DNA of 64,000 nt from Siphonodentalium dalli (taxonomy: Eukaryota; Mollusca; Scaphopoda; Gadilida; Siphonodentaliidae), in contig CP136061.1 in the NCBI GenBank assembly GCA_032622095.1, positions 94,671,345 through 94,735,344 on the forward strand. Reading direction: 5' to 3'. Below, piece by piece: positions 12,376 to 24,494 of this stretch. Numbering within the stretch: position 1 is the stretch's first letter; the number at the start of each line of letters is the position of its first letter. The notes under the pieces are model-generated. The model was not told the origin of the DNA, did no database searches, and saw nothing but the letters and a program-made list of their open reading frames with translations. The translations under genes were made by a program, and so were the position numbers.

Positions 12376-12959
12376 CACCAAGCTCTCCAATTGTTGGAAA
12401 TATCCTTACTGACATCCCCTGAGGTTGGAAAATTTCCAACTGATTACTATTTCAGTCCAAGATATTGACCAAAAGCCATTGGGGCAGGAAAAAACTCCAG
12501 GATACAAGGTCAGGGTGGGTGTGTGTTTCCTGAGCACCGATAGCAGATTTTTTCCAAATCCATGTTTAAAGATAAAATATGACATTACTAAAATCACGAT
12601 CTTAAATGTACAGTCTTATAAACTGGTCAAATATAGAGCATTAATAAAGAGAATGTGGCTCCTAATTTCAATATTTACCCAATAATTGTTCTTTTATCAA
12701 ACAATATCATGGGGTAGATCCCACTTCAGTTCTTATGAGGAAAAATTTGAACTTATAAAAATAAAAGATTTTCCATCAGTTATCATGTTGTTTTTGACAT
12801 TCAATTATCGTTGCATTGATGCTTTAGCGATGCTTTTGAGACACACCCAACATCATGTCGCCACGTCCCTGCAAAGGCTGTGTATATATGAGTACATCTC
12901 CCCAATCTCTAACCAAAATACAAAACTTTCATCAGTTGGAAAATTCATGCCAGCCAGAT

Positions 12960-14045
12960 ATGCGACTGTTGGTCTAAATCAGCAAAATTCCCCCGATATT
13001 ATATACTGGTTGGGAAATCTATATTATAAAAATCTCAGGGGGGAATCACGTGGTTTCGAGTTGGTGAGTACCACGTATTAAAAATGTGAAAACGCACAAA
13101 AACATAATATATGAGGAACAAAACATAATATATGAGGAACTGACACAAAACATAGCATTTTGACTGTTATGTTTATTTTTAAAACAAGTTGATACCTAAT
13201 TTGTTCGGCAATATATGCAGTAGTTTTCTATAACATTCAGACCAAAGTTGCCAGGCGGAGGTTCGTGAATACACCAGTCCATATATATACATATCAAGGA
13301 GAATCCTTCGACTGACAACTTTGGTCAGAATGTTAAAGCAAACAACTGTGAGTTTGGACACAAATGAGGAATCAGCTGTGACCCGCCATATCAAATCCAG
13401 TCGTAAGTCGGGATTTGTTTACCCTGTGCCAATGCATTCTCTTATATATGCGAGTCGACCATAGGTCGCCTCGCATATATAAGAGAATGCATTGGCCTAA
13501 CAATTTGTTATAATTTTAATAATATTTTCTTGTATTCTTTAACAATTTTATAATTTCACCCATACAGAGCCCCAGACAAACATGAGCAGACGACACTCTT
13601 CTATATGCTTCTATATGTGTGTGGGGCTCACTGCAGGGTAATGGATGTTTTTTATTGTATGTCCTTAAAATTGTAAGAAACATTTATTTTTAAAAAATGA
13701 TAAAAAATTGTTAGGCCAATGCATTCTCTTATATATGCGAGGCGACCTATGGTCGACTCGCATATTTAAGAGAATGCATTGGCACAGGGTAAAAAAATCC
13801 CGACTTACGACTGGATTTGATAGCTGCCAAAATACTATGTAATATATCATTATCCTAGTTTATTATCTTTTCCCTCATTTCTGGTCCGTTTGCGATCGCC
13901 TCGGCCATTTTGAATGCGTGGTACTCATCAACTCGAAACCACGTGATTTCCCCACTGTGAAAATTATGATTGAGAGCAATTTCAACCTTATTGTGAAATA
14001 TCCGACTAAGTTGGGGGGGTTGTTGCTTTTAGACAAATAGTAGTA
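12960..14045. mobile_element. Inverted-repeat element of about 1.1 kb carrying a MITE
   Basis: The arms face each other: ATCACGTGGTTTCGAGTTGG at about 13046 matches the complement of CAACTCGAAACCACGTGAT at about 13930, and a more diverged outer pair (GTTGGTCTAAAT near 12969) matches the complement near 14030. The MITE at 13376-13829 sits in the middle. An open frame crossing the left arm (12686-13081) is not supported as a gene. Confidence 0.6.
13376..13829. mobile_element. MITE of the TGTGACCCGCC family, copy 1
   Basis: Starts TGTGACCCGCCATATCAAAT and runs to ACGACTGGATTTGAT; the extreme right end is changed here. Just inside each end lies the palindromic module CCAATGCATTCTCTTATATA ... AAGAGAATGCATTGG, in opposite orientation at the two ends. 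The centre holds CATACAGAGCCCCAGACAAA. Other copies: 33457-36399 (interrupted) and 47823-48281. Confidence 0.85.
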
Positions 14046-14314
14046 TATTTTATGTTCTGAATTGACCGTCAATTAAATTATTAAATGTTTGATAAAGTAC
14101 TGGATGAGAGTATGATACCCCTACCCACTGTAACCACACCCCTGAGCCGATTGGGCACACTCGCATGCTAAACCAACCCACCGGTCACCACAGGCCCCTG
14201 GGGTAAAATACCAATATATAGACTATACCAGTGACTGGTATAGTATTTATTGGTATTTTAGTATTTTCCCCTGCCGGTCACAGCGTGTGTACTGTACATT
14301 TCGATAGAACGCAT

Positions 14315-14786
14315 AGATAGTCAATCCGATCAGACGTTCCCCATACCATCAAGATACAACAACAATAACATTTCTTCAAAATATGCTTTAGTTATCAGAA
14401 TCGATTTATTGCAACAAAATAATGCTAACCAATGTCAAATATGGTATCAAATTTCCCAACACTTGTTATTTATAAACATTTTGTTCAACAAAATATGGCC
14501 GTATTATCACTAAACTATCATGAAATTTGGCCGTATTACCACTTGACTTAAGAGTTATCCATCTTCATCTGCAATTTTGTCCGAGACCCTCCGTTTGACC
14601 ACGTGTTTCTGGATCACATATTATTACACATCTCGAGAAATAACAAACTTCAAAAATCGATATCTGATCACAAGAGCTTTGATGGGTGGGTTCCTGGAGT
14701 GGAATCAAATATGTTTTACCCCCGAACTTGCCCGAAGCCAAAGAAATAGTAATTTAGGAGCGTCTGATCAGATTGAGTACATTTAA
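14315..14786. mobile_element. TTAA-flanked MITE, family 1
   Basis: Left end AGTCAATCCGATCAGACG, right end GATTGAGTACATTTAA. The interior has TATCAGAATCGATTTATTG and TGGGTGGGTTCCTGGAGTGG. It ends 27 bp before the EGF exon at 14814. Confidence 0.75.
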
Positions 14787-14813
14787 GCAATATATATCAA
14801 TAGAGTTATGTAC

Positions 14814-14924
14814 CTTGTGTGCACAGATCTCCCGCCCATCCGGTAGTACACGTGCAGGTGAAGCTCCCGTAAGTGTTGGTGCACACCCCGTTGTTACAAG
14901 GATTGGGAGTACACTCGTCATCGT
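14814..14924 (-). CDS. Calcium-binding EGF-like domain (internal exon)
   Basis: This 111 bp exon encodes a second EGF module. It begins with Asp codons and DEC, then NPCNNGVC, CTNTYGSFTC (hydroxylation consensus C-x-N-x4-F-x-C), CTTGWAGDLC and TQ. Six cysteines are in EGF spacing. The acceptor is TTTCAG/ACGATG and the donor CAAG/GTACAT. It is a symmetric 1-1 exon in phase with the module at 16430-16549. A TTAA inverted-repeat element ends 27 bp beyond the donor (at 14786), so only a short piece of original intron separates exon and transposon. No further exon was recognised between here and base 1, so the gene either continues outside the window or its next exons are of an unfamiliar type. 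Confidence 0.93.
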
Positions 14925-16429
14925 CTGAAACGAAAAATGTTACCCCAAGTCAGGTCACAACCGCAAATCAATTGAGCAGGAAATGGACAAGTCAACCAAC
15001 AAACAATATGAATTGGCCAATGCGATTGACCCTACCATGGAGCCTGACGCATGCATATTACTATAGACGAGCATCATTTTTATCACGCAACAACTCAATT
15101 ATTGAAAACTCCCCACCACTCTCATCATTTCACGATTCATCTGCCCCCCCCCCCCTCCTGTCTTCTACTTTCTCACCCTATCTCTCTCTCTCCTTTACCG
15201 TCTGATCGATACCCCCTCCCTAGCTCACTTATTGGGGAAGGGGCATGTCGCCAAAGAGGAGAAGACTTCATATAAGCCCTCGGGCTTGTTGTCTGATCCT
15301 CATTTCCATACATTATCTCTTCTATTTTGCATATTTGTATCACCTGTATATTATGTTATGTTATGTTGGATTTGGAAATAAAAATATGTTTACACCAACA
15401 AACAAGCCTGGATTTAGTGTGTCTGATATTTGCAGAATGAGGTCCCCATGGGGTTAATTTAGTGACGCTATATATCCTGCACATCCTAGCATCACCAAAT
15501 TCACCCTCTGGGAACCTCATCCTGCTTAGGCCTCAACTGCTATGGGAGACCTAGGATCATATTGAAATTCCCCAGTTGAAGATGGTGATGTTCACCCATC
15601 AGTCACATCGATTATGCATTTTATCTGCTGCAAATTAGGGGATATAGAAACTGAACAAAAGGGAAAAAGTTAATAAAACAATGTTAATTTGAAATTATAG
15701 AAACCAGTACTTCCCAGAAGATGAGGCCTATATTATATATAATCAGAATGAGGTACACAGAGGGTGAATTTGGTGATGCTATAGCCCGCTGTGTGGGATA
15801 TCGTTACTAAATTCACCCTCTGGGGAACTCAGTCTGCAACATTTTGACACAAATGAAACTACAGCTCATAGTGCCACGTCAATAAGATATGGTATTGGAT
15901 TATTGTATGAAATTATTAATTATTCTGGCAGTTCTTGTACCTAAAGGGACAAAAAAGAAAACATACAGTAATGCCCTAAATAATCGACTCCTTAACCACA
16001 GCAGAATTATGGATAATTTTTCAGGATTTAGTTGGAAATATGACTTGTCGCCATTCATCGTAAAGCTCTCATTGAGAGCTTTCCGATGAATGGCAACTGG
16101 CCATAATTACCCATAATTATGCCGTGGTTAAGGAGTCGATTATTTAGGGCATTACTGTATTTTAAACCTCCCAAATGTATTAAAATCCATTGTTTTGGTA
16201 AGACTGTTCAGATTCTATATACAATGAAGATGATGATGTGTGAAAGTTTTTTTGTCTGATATATAGATCCAGAGAAATTCTTTGTTGAAAATGTCATGTA
16301 ATTTTGTCAGCATTTATGCAAAATGGTCATCTGGTCCTTAAACATGTATAAATGTACCATAAAATGTTAGTCTTTATTATTCCATTGTTCCTCTTTTCAC
16401 GTTTCATGGTGATATTGAGGTGTACATAC
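14925..16429 (-). other. Intron between the two EGF exons
   Basis: Bounded by a phase 1 donor and acceptor. It contains a pyrimidine-rich stretch (15120-15220), a pair of related hairpin-forming segments that share the text TTCACCCTCTGG (about 15430-15530 and 15740-15835), and a TA-flanked hairpin element (15964-16159). No coding sequence was seen. Confidence 0.8.
15964..16159. mobile_element. MITE with TA-flanked inverted repeats (mariner-like ends)
   Basis: A near-complete palindrome of about 196 bp. It opens TACAGTAATGCCCTAAATAA and closes with the reverse complement TTATTTAGGGCATTACTGTA, and the arms continue through CGACTCCTTAACCAC. The TA ends and ACAGTA start fit Tc1/mariner-type target choice. 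A decayed relative lies at about 33340-33390. It is too short to encode protein. Confidence 0.8.
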
Positions 16430-16549
16430 CTGTATCACATTTAGCTCCTGTCCACCCAGTTTGGCACGTACAACTATACGACTTGGCACTGTTAGTACAG
16501 CTCGAGCCATACACACAGTACTCATATGCAAATCTACATTCATCCAGAT
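16430..16549 (-). CDS. Calcium-binding EGF-like domain (internal exon)
   Basis: This 120 bp exon encodes one EGF module. It starts DLDEC, the calcium-binding signature, and has six cysteines in EGF order (DEC, EYC, SSC, YSC, TC, AKC) ending in GWTGAKCDT. The stretch CTNSAKSYSC fits the Asp/Asn hydroxylation consensus C-x-N-x4-Y-x-C found in calcium-binding EGFs. The acceptor is CATTTCAG/ATCTGG and the donor ACAG/GTATGT. Both borders are phase 1, so the module is a symmetric 1-1 exon, the usual form for shuffled EGF domains. It follows the SRCR exon by about 1.06 kb and is followed by a second EGF exon. Such modules act in extracellular adhesion or receptor proteins. Confidence 0.93.
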
Positions 16550-17605
16550 CTGAAATGAAAGATAGCGTATCACTTATAAAAATAACTCTGGTAAAAGCCA
16601 GGTAAACCATGGTGTACATGACTCTACTCTGGTAAAATATGATAAAGTCAGGTAAACAACGATATACTCTGGTAAAAGCCATGTAAAGTACAAGTCCAAA
16701 TGACATACCCTTATAAAGTCCATGTATATACAAGGCATGGTGTACCCCACTTTACTCTCGTAAAATGTTGGTGAAACAGAATATACATTGGTAAAACCCC
16801 CATGTAAACCCATGTAAATCAACATACTCTGATAAATTCTTGATGGAGTCATGGTGTGACAAATTATACTCTGGTAAAGCCATGTAAAGTCCATGTAAAA
16901 ATGACATACCCTTATAAAGTCCATGTATACAAGGCATGGTGTACCCCACTTTACTCTCGTAAAATGCTGGTGATACATGGGTAAAAACCCATGTAAACCC
17001 ATGTAAACCCATGTAAATCAAAAAAACATACTCTGGTAAATTCTTGATGGAGTCATGGTGTGACAAATTATACTCTGGTAAAGCCATGTAAAGTCCATGT
17101 AAAAAGGACATACCCTTATAAAGTCCATGTAAATGCATGGCTTTGACTCTCGTAAAATGCTGGTGAAACAGGGCATTCATGTGTAAAACCAATGCAAACC
17201 CATGTAAATAAGAACACACTCTGATAAATTATTGATGGAGTAATGTGTGACAAATTACACTCGGGTAAAAGCCATGTAAAGCACATGTAAAAAGGACATA
17301 CCCTTGTAAATTCCAAGAATAGGCATGGAAAAAATTACATCGGTGGGTCTACATGTGTGCATATAATATGGTGACCATTCACTGGATGAATTTTACCAGA
17401 GTGAAATTACCTGGTTCCGAACACCCTGGTATAATACTTCCTTACTAATTGGGTATGTTGGGTGCCCGTGCATGCACATGTATAATAGGAAGGTTTAGTT
17501 AGGCGAAGTTGGAATGGAAGTTTTTCAATCTAATCATCCCTATATTTTACCATTTGCAAAATGTTGTGTGACCGCGTGTGCATACATGTACATGTTATCA
17601 CTTAC
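16550..17605 (-). other. Intron between SRCR and EGF exons, with a tandem array
   Basis: This intron is bounded by GTAAGTG at the SRCR donor and CATTTCAG at the EGF acceptor. Most of it (about 16590-17400) is a degenerate tandem repeat of roughly 200-240 bp containing many short runs such as CTCTGGTAAA, CCATGTAAA and CATACCCTTATAAAG. About four long units are visible. Open frames here only reflect this simple composition and are not coding. Confidence 0.8.
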
Positions 17606-17775
17606 CACACGTGACTCCTGCTTCGTGGTTAGGTCCACAACCACCGATTGTTCCCCATCCATCGTTTGGACAGGCGTCTAGCAGCAGCTCGTCTCCGGTG
17701 CATTCGACCTCATCCAGCCAATAATTGTTGCCGGTGTCAACCGTGTCATAATTTGTATTATCATATGTCCCTGAC
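17606..17775 (-). CDS. SRCR domain, second half (internal exon)
   Basis: This 170 bp exon completes the SRCR domain: NNYWLDEVECTGDELLLDAC, then NDGWGTIGGCGPNHEAGVTC (family pattern IWLDDVQCTG..L..CPH.GWG..NC.H.EDAGV.C). With the preceding exon the domain is about 113 residues with six cysteines and lacks the extra pair of eight-cysteine group B domains. Division over two exons is also typical of group A. The acceptor is TATATTCAG/GTCAGGG and the donor GTGTG/GTAAGTG. The first base G completes the split codon and the last base G starts the Asp of the next exon. A second AG five bases into the exon would break the frame, so I chose the upstream one. Its 5' border is the apparent source of the satellite at 17776-22497. 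Confidence 0.92.
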
Positions 17776-20700
17776 CTGAATATAAAATCGTTGCTGGCTG
17801 TTATAATAGGAGTTATCGTATATGTCCCTGGCCTGAATATAAACTCGTTGCTGGCTGTTATAATAGGAGTTATCGTATATGTCCCTGGCCTGAATATAAA
17901 ATCGTTGCTGGCTGTTATAATTAGGAGTTATCATATTTGTCCCTGGCCTGAATATAAAATCGTTGCTGGCTGTTATAATTGTTACTATTATATAATATAT
18001 GTCCCTGACCTGCATTAAAATCGTTGCCGGCTATATGTTATAATTCTATTATCATATGTCCCTGACCTGCATTAAAATCATTGATAGCTATATGTTATAA
18101 TTCTATTATCATATTTCACTGACTTGCATTAAAATCGTTGACGGCTACTGTATATGTTATAATTGGTATTTTCATACGTACCTACAGTAGTTGACCTGCA
18201 TTAAAATCGTTGACGGCTATATGTTATAATTGTATTATCATATGTCCCTGACTTGCATTAAAATCGTCGACGGCTATATGTTATAATTGTATTATCATAT
18301 GTCCCTGACTTGCATTAAAATCGTTGACGGCTATATGTTATAATTGGAATTATCATATGTCCCTGACCTGCATTAAAATCGTTGACGGATATATGTTATA
18401 ATTGGAATTACCATATGTCCATGACCTGCATTAAAATCGTTGACGGTCATGTTATATAATTGGTACTATCATATGCCCCTAACCTGCATTAAAATCGTTG
18501 CCGGCCATATGTTATAATTGTATTATCATATGTCCCTGACCTTCATGAATTTAAAATCGTTGGCGGCCATGTTATATAATTGTATTGTCATATGTCCCTG
18601 ACCTGCATTAAAATCGTTGACGGCTATATGTTATAATTGCATCATCATATATCCCTGACCTGCATTAAAATCGTTGCCGGCTATATGTTATAATTGTATT
18701 ATCATATGTCCCTGACCTGCATTAAAATCGTTGACGGCTATATGTTATAATTGGTATTTTCATATATCCCTGACCTGCATTAACATCGTTGCCGGCTATG
18801 TGTTATAATTGTATTATCATATGTCCCTGACCTGCATTAAAATCGTTGGCGGCTATATGTTATAATTGTATTATCATATGTCGCTGACCTGCATTAAAAT
18901 CGTTGACGGCCATGTTATATAATTGTATTATCATATGTCCATGACCTGCATTAAAATCGTTGACGGCTATATGTCATAATTGTATTATCATATATCCATG
19001 ACCTGTATTAAAATCGTTGACGGCTATGTGTTATAATTGTATTATCATATGTCCATGACCTGTATTAAAATCGTTGACGGCCATGTTATATAATTGTATT
19101 ATCATATGTCCCTGACCTGCATTAAAATCGTTGATGGCTATGTCACCTATGTGTTATAATTGTATTATCATATGTCATTAACCTGCATTAAAATCGTTGA
19201 TGGCTATGTGTTATAATTGGAATTATCATAATGTCCCCGACCTGCATTAAAATCGTTGCCGGCTATATGTTATAATTGTATTATCATATGTCGCTGACCT
19301 GCATTAAAATCGTTGACGGCCATGTTATATAATTGTATTATCGTATTTCCCTGACCTGCATTAAAATCGTTGCCGGCTATATGTTATAATTGTATTTTCA
19401 TATGTCCCCGACCTGCATTAAAATCGTTGGCGGCTAAATGTTATAATTGTATTATCATATGTCCCTGACCTGCATTGAAATCGTTGACGGCTATGTGTTA
19501 TAATTGTATTATCATATGTCCCTGACCTGCATTAAAATCGTTGATGGCCATGTTATATAATTGTTATTATCATATGTCCCTGACTTACATTAAAATCGTT
19601 GACGGCCATGTTGTATAATTGTTACTATCATATGTCCCTGACTTACATTAAAATCGTTGACGGCCATGTTTTATAATTGTTATTATCATATGTCCCTGCG
19701 TGCATTAAAATCGTTGATGGCTATGTGTTATAATTGGAGTTATCATATGGCCATGACCTGCATTAAAATCGCTGACGGCCATGTTATATAATTGTATTAT
19801 CATATGTCCCTGACCTGCATTAAAATCGTGGACGGCTATGTTATATAATTGGTATTTTCATATGTCCCTGACTTGCATTAAAATCGTTGCCGGCCATGTT
19901 ATATAATTGTATTATCATATGTCCCTGACCTGCATTAAAATCGTTGCCGGCTATGTGTTATAATTGTATTTTCATATGTCCCAGACTTGCATTAAAATCG
20001 TTGACGGCTATATGTTATAATTGTATTATCATATGCCCATGACCTGTATTAAAATCGTTGACGGCCATGTTATATAATTGTTATTATTATATGTCCCTGA
20101 CTTACATTAAAATCGTTGACGGCCATGTTGTATAATTGTTATTATCATATGTCCCTGACTTACATTAAAATCGCTGACGGCCGTATGTTATATAATTGTA
20201 TTATCATATGTCCCTGACCTGCATTAAAATCGTTGACGGCTATGTTATATAATTGGTATTTTCATATGTCCCTGACTTGCATTAAAATCGTTGCCGGCCA
20301 TGTTATATAATTGTATTATCATATGTCCCTGACCTGCATTAAAATCGTTGATGGCTATATGATAATTCCAATCATATCATATAGCCGCCAACGATTTTAA
20401 TACAGGTCATGGACATATGATAATAGAATTATAACACATAGCCGCCAACGATTTTAATGCAGGTCAGGGACATTTGATAATACAATTATATAACATGGCA
20501 GGCAACGATTTTAATGCAAGTCAGGGACATATGAAAATACCAATTATATAACATAGCCGTCAACGATTTTGATGCAGGTCATATGTCCCTGACCTGCATT
20601 AAAATCGTTGGCGGCTATGTGTTATAATTGTATTATCATATGTCCACGACCTGCATTAAAATCGTTGGCGGCTATGTGTTATAATTCTATTATCATATGT

Positions 20701-22497
20701 CCATGACCTGTATTAAAATCGTTGGCGGCTATATGATATAATTGGAATTATCATATGTCCACGACCTGCATTAAAATCGTTGGCGGCTATGTGTTATAAT
20801 TGTTACTCTCAAATGTCCCTGACCTGCATTAAAATCGTTGGCGCCTATGTGTTATAATTGTATTATCATATGTCCCTGACCTGCATTAAAATCGTTGATG
20901 GCCATGTTATATAATTGTATTATCATATGTCCCTGACCTGCATTAAAATCGTTGATGGCTATATGTTATAATTGTATTTTCATATGTCCCAGACTTGCAT
21001 TACAATCGTTGGCGGCTATGTGTTATAATTGTATTATCATATGTCCCTGACCTGCATTAAAATCGTTGATGGCTATATGTTATAATTGTATTATCGTATT
21101 TCCCTGACCTGCATTATAATCGTTGGTGGCTATGTGTTATAATTGTATTATCATATGTCCACGACCTGCATTAAAATCGTTGGCGGCTATGTGTTATAAT
21201 TCTATTATCATATGTCCATGACCTGTATTAAAATCGTTGACGGCTATATGATATAATTGGAATTATCATATGTCCACGACCTGCATTAAAATCGTTGGCG
21301 GCTATGTGTTATAATTGTTACTCTCAAATGTCCCTGACCTGCATTAAAATCGTTGGCGCCTATGTGTTATAATTGTATTATCATATGTCCCTGACCTGCA
21401 TTAAAATCGTTGATGGCTATATGTTATAATTGTATTATCGTATTTCCCTGACCTGCATTATAATCGTTGGCGGCTATGTGTTATAATTGTATTATCATAT
21501 GTCCACGACCTGCATTAAAATCGTTGGCGGCTATGTGTTATAATTCTATTATCATATGTCCATGACCTGTATTAAAATCGTTGGCGGCTATATGATATAA
21601 TTGGAATTATCATATGTCCACGACCTGCATTAAAATCGTTGGCGGCTATGTGTTATAATTGTTACTCTCAAATGTCCCTGACCTGCATTAAAATCGTTGG
21701 CGCCTATGTGTTATAATTGTATTATCATATGTCCCTGACCTGCATTAAAATCGTTGATGGCCATGTTATATAATTGTATTATCATATGTCCCTGACCTGC
21801 ATTAAAATCGTTGATGGCTATATGTTATAATTGTATTTTCATATGTCCCAGACTTGCATTAAAATCGTTGGCGGCTATGTGTTATAATTGTATTATCATA
21901 TGTCCCTGACCTGCATTAAAATCGTTGATGGCTATATGTTATAATTGTATTATCGTATTTCCCTGACCTGCATTATAATCGTTGCCGGCTATGTGTTATA
22001 ATTGTATTATCATATGTCCGCTGACCTGCATTAAAATCGTTGATGGCTATATGTTATAATTGTATTATCGTAAGTCCCCGACCTGCATTAAAATCGTTGC
22101 CGGCTATGTGTTTTAATTGTATTATCATATGTCCCTGACATGCATTAAAATCGTTGATGGCTATATGTTATAATTTTATTATCATATATTCCTGACCTGC
22201 ATTAAAATCGTTGATGGCCATGTTATATAATTGTATTATCATATGTCCCTGACCTGCATTAAAATCGTTGATGGCTCTAATCTAATTATGTTATAATTGC
22301 TATGTTCGTATGCCCCTGGCATGAATAAAAATCGTTGCCGGTTGTGTTATAATTGATTTTATCATAAGTCACTAGCTGACTTGCATTAAAATCGTTGGCG
22401 GCTATATGTTATAATAGTTATGTTCATATGATCCTGACCTGAATAAAAACCGCTGTGTTATAATTTATATTAGCATATGTCCCTGTCCCTGACCTGA
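17776..22497 (-). repeat. Satellite of about 80 units derived from an exon acceptor border
   Basis: Tandem units of about 56-60 bp run for 4.7 kb, abutting the SRCR second-half exon. Read on the minus strand, a unit goes CAACGATTTTAATGCAG then GTCAGGGACATATGATAATAC, the same intron tail, AG and first 20 or so bases as the real exon border. Homology appears to extend some 10 bases further into the exon with small changes. The three or four units nearest the exon keep the exact intron spelling (TTTTATATTCAG); distant units have shifted to TTTTAATGCAG. A block of about four units (roughly 20361-20580) is inverted. A multi-unit pattern including a TGTTACTCTCAAATG variant recurs three times between 20640 and 21680. 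There are no unique spacers, so this is not a CRISPR array. Confidence 0.93.
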
Positions 22498-23375
22498 CAA
22501 ATATTTCAGGAACAAATGACATGCATTATATATTATTGAGTCATGTCACTCGTGGTACATCAGTCTCGTTCAAACTAGACCAAGGTTTCATTATACGATC
22601 AACATCACACGGTGGAATCGATGGAAGGCCGCGCCAAACAACCGAAGGCCGCTCCGAGCACAGGTCCCCAGAACAAAAATTTACCCCACCCCCAATAGTA
22701 CTTAATCATATGATTAAGTAATATTGGGGTAGTGTCAATGTTTGTTCTGGGGACATGCGTGTGGCTCCGAGCAGCCAACGAGGCACTCCGAGTATTTGAG
22801 TCATTTTTAGAGACAGAAATTTAGAATTCCACACTAAACCAAAGATTCAGGACAAATGGAGAGGTTTTTGTTTTAGGTTTTCCAATTAATATTGTTATTG
22901 TTCAGCACGCAGTGTGTAGTGGAATGAGAGACAAAACGATATGGAATGCTGGTGTGTCAACAAAATGGTCACCCAAGACGAAAATACCGGCAGTATTGAC
23001 AACACATTTATTATTTTGCACGGAAAAATACAATAATCGCTATTTACGATTAAATTTACTTGAAGCCAAATATTACCCCAAGCCGCCCCAGAAGTTTTAG
23101 CCCAAAATTCTCCTCAGAATAAGCGCCCGACGGAGTTATAAACCTGAAGGGTTTTACGTTTTGGTACATAAAATGGCACTGATATAGCCCGAGTCTCTCT
23201 GACTCGCAAATGCTATACTTCTTGGTGATGACAAGATGGCACAATTCACATCAAATAAGTTGGCTTACATTGATTGTTGCCTACAGACAATAGCTCAAAA
23301 AATCGGATTGCTTCAATGGCTGCTCGTCGCGGCCTTCGATCGATTCCTCCGTGTGAACATCTAACAGTTGAACGA
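22498..23375. mobile_element. Inverted-repeat element with internal hairpin
   Basis: GATCAACATCACACGGTGGA near 22600 faces the complement of ATTCCTCCGTGTGAACATC near 23342, both beside a GAAGGCCGCG block. Within it, 22664-22753 forms a tight hairpin from GTCCCCAGAACAAA to its complement TTTGTTCTGGGGAC around TTAATCATATGATTAA. No protein seen. Confidence 0.6.
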
Positions 23376-24494
23376 AATGAGATGGAGTCTGGATATTTAT
23401 CAGACTGATTTTACATGAGTTGTAATAATAGTAATGAAATTAGTTTATCGGGCATTGCGGTTCTATTATATTGCGGCCCTTCAGAAATTATTAACAGCCC
23501 GCCTTCGTCGCGGGGCCCATATAGGATGTTGGGCTGTTAATCATGCATGTCGCTCGGTCAGCTACTAAACAGTAATGCCCCCCCCCCCCAATCATGTTAT
23601 TGTTATAGTATTACCACTTTAGAGTGCGTTCTCTTGCAGCTCAACTGTATTTTACGAACACGTTAAGATTCCATACTATTGTGGCGACGTTGGACGGACG
23701 CGAATGATTGGGTTAACTCTTTCAGTGCCAGGGGCCGATCTCATCGGCCCTAATTTACGGTCTGTAAAATCGGCCCTAAAAAAATAAAAAACAAAATATT
23801 TTGTTTATTTTTTTGGGTTGAATTTTGTTTGGGTATGTTTAAGCATGCTATAGCAAATTTAAAAACAAACTTGCTAAAACCTTAGGGGCATGTTATAACT
23901 CAAAACTATCACCAAGTATTCAAAGAGTTAATGAAGAACATGTCATCCTCTTTTGTTCAGTTTCGTACCCAGCTTTCTGTGATACTTAGCGTTATTCAAA
24001 TTTCGAATTACTTATGAGTGGAATTTTGAGGCTAGATTAGTACGCACTAAAGGCTAATTCGAGGACATTAATTAGTTTTTTGTTCTTATAATTATACATT
24101 CAAGTTTATGGCATGCATGTCGACATTTATTCTGATTTCAGGACATATGTTCTCTGCCGACAATTCTTCTCAGGCATTATGTTCAAGCATCGAGACGAAT
24201 ATATAAATGTGAAATTTCATAAAGCTGGATACCCAAATGTAAAGTTTATAAAAGCTGGTAGCCAACTGAAAATTTAGTAATAGCTGGGTACCCAACTGAA
24301 CAGTGCAGTAGCCTTTGTTTTCATTAACGTCCGGTGCCCGATTCCGGTATGCGAGCTAGGACGGAGTGGTAATCATAGTATAGAGCGTTTTATGGTTTAT
24401 TAACGGCCCTCCATTTATGATTGACAGCCATTGGATTGGGCCTATTGACAGCCGCTAATAAACCGTTGCCATCAGTGTTATGTATATAATTGGC
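23376..24494. other. Intronic DNA, no gene recognised
   Basis: AT-rich intron sequence with a short C run (23580-23590) and an inverted pair around 24396-24470 (TTTATTAACGG and its partner near GCTAATAAAC). No coding signal. Confidence 0.5.

Noticed and set aside
12686-13081. 131-codon plus-strand frame
   Set aside because: Its end lies in an inverted repeat arm, composition is not protein-like throughout, and no domain or splice border is present.
16574-17316. Overlapping minus-strand frames of 66-155 codons
   Set aside because: They read through the CCATGTAAA/CTCTGGTAAA tandem array inside an intron; the repeated phrase shows they are not genes.
17761-18015. Open frames on both strands at the start of the satellite
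   Set aside because: They repeat a roughly 20-residue phrase because the first units are close to a multiple of three in length. Only the part below 17775 is the real exon.
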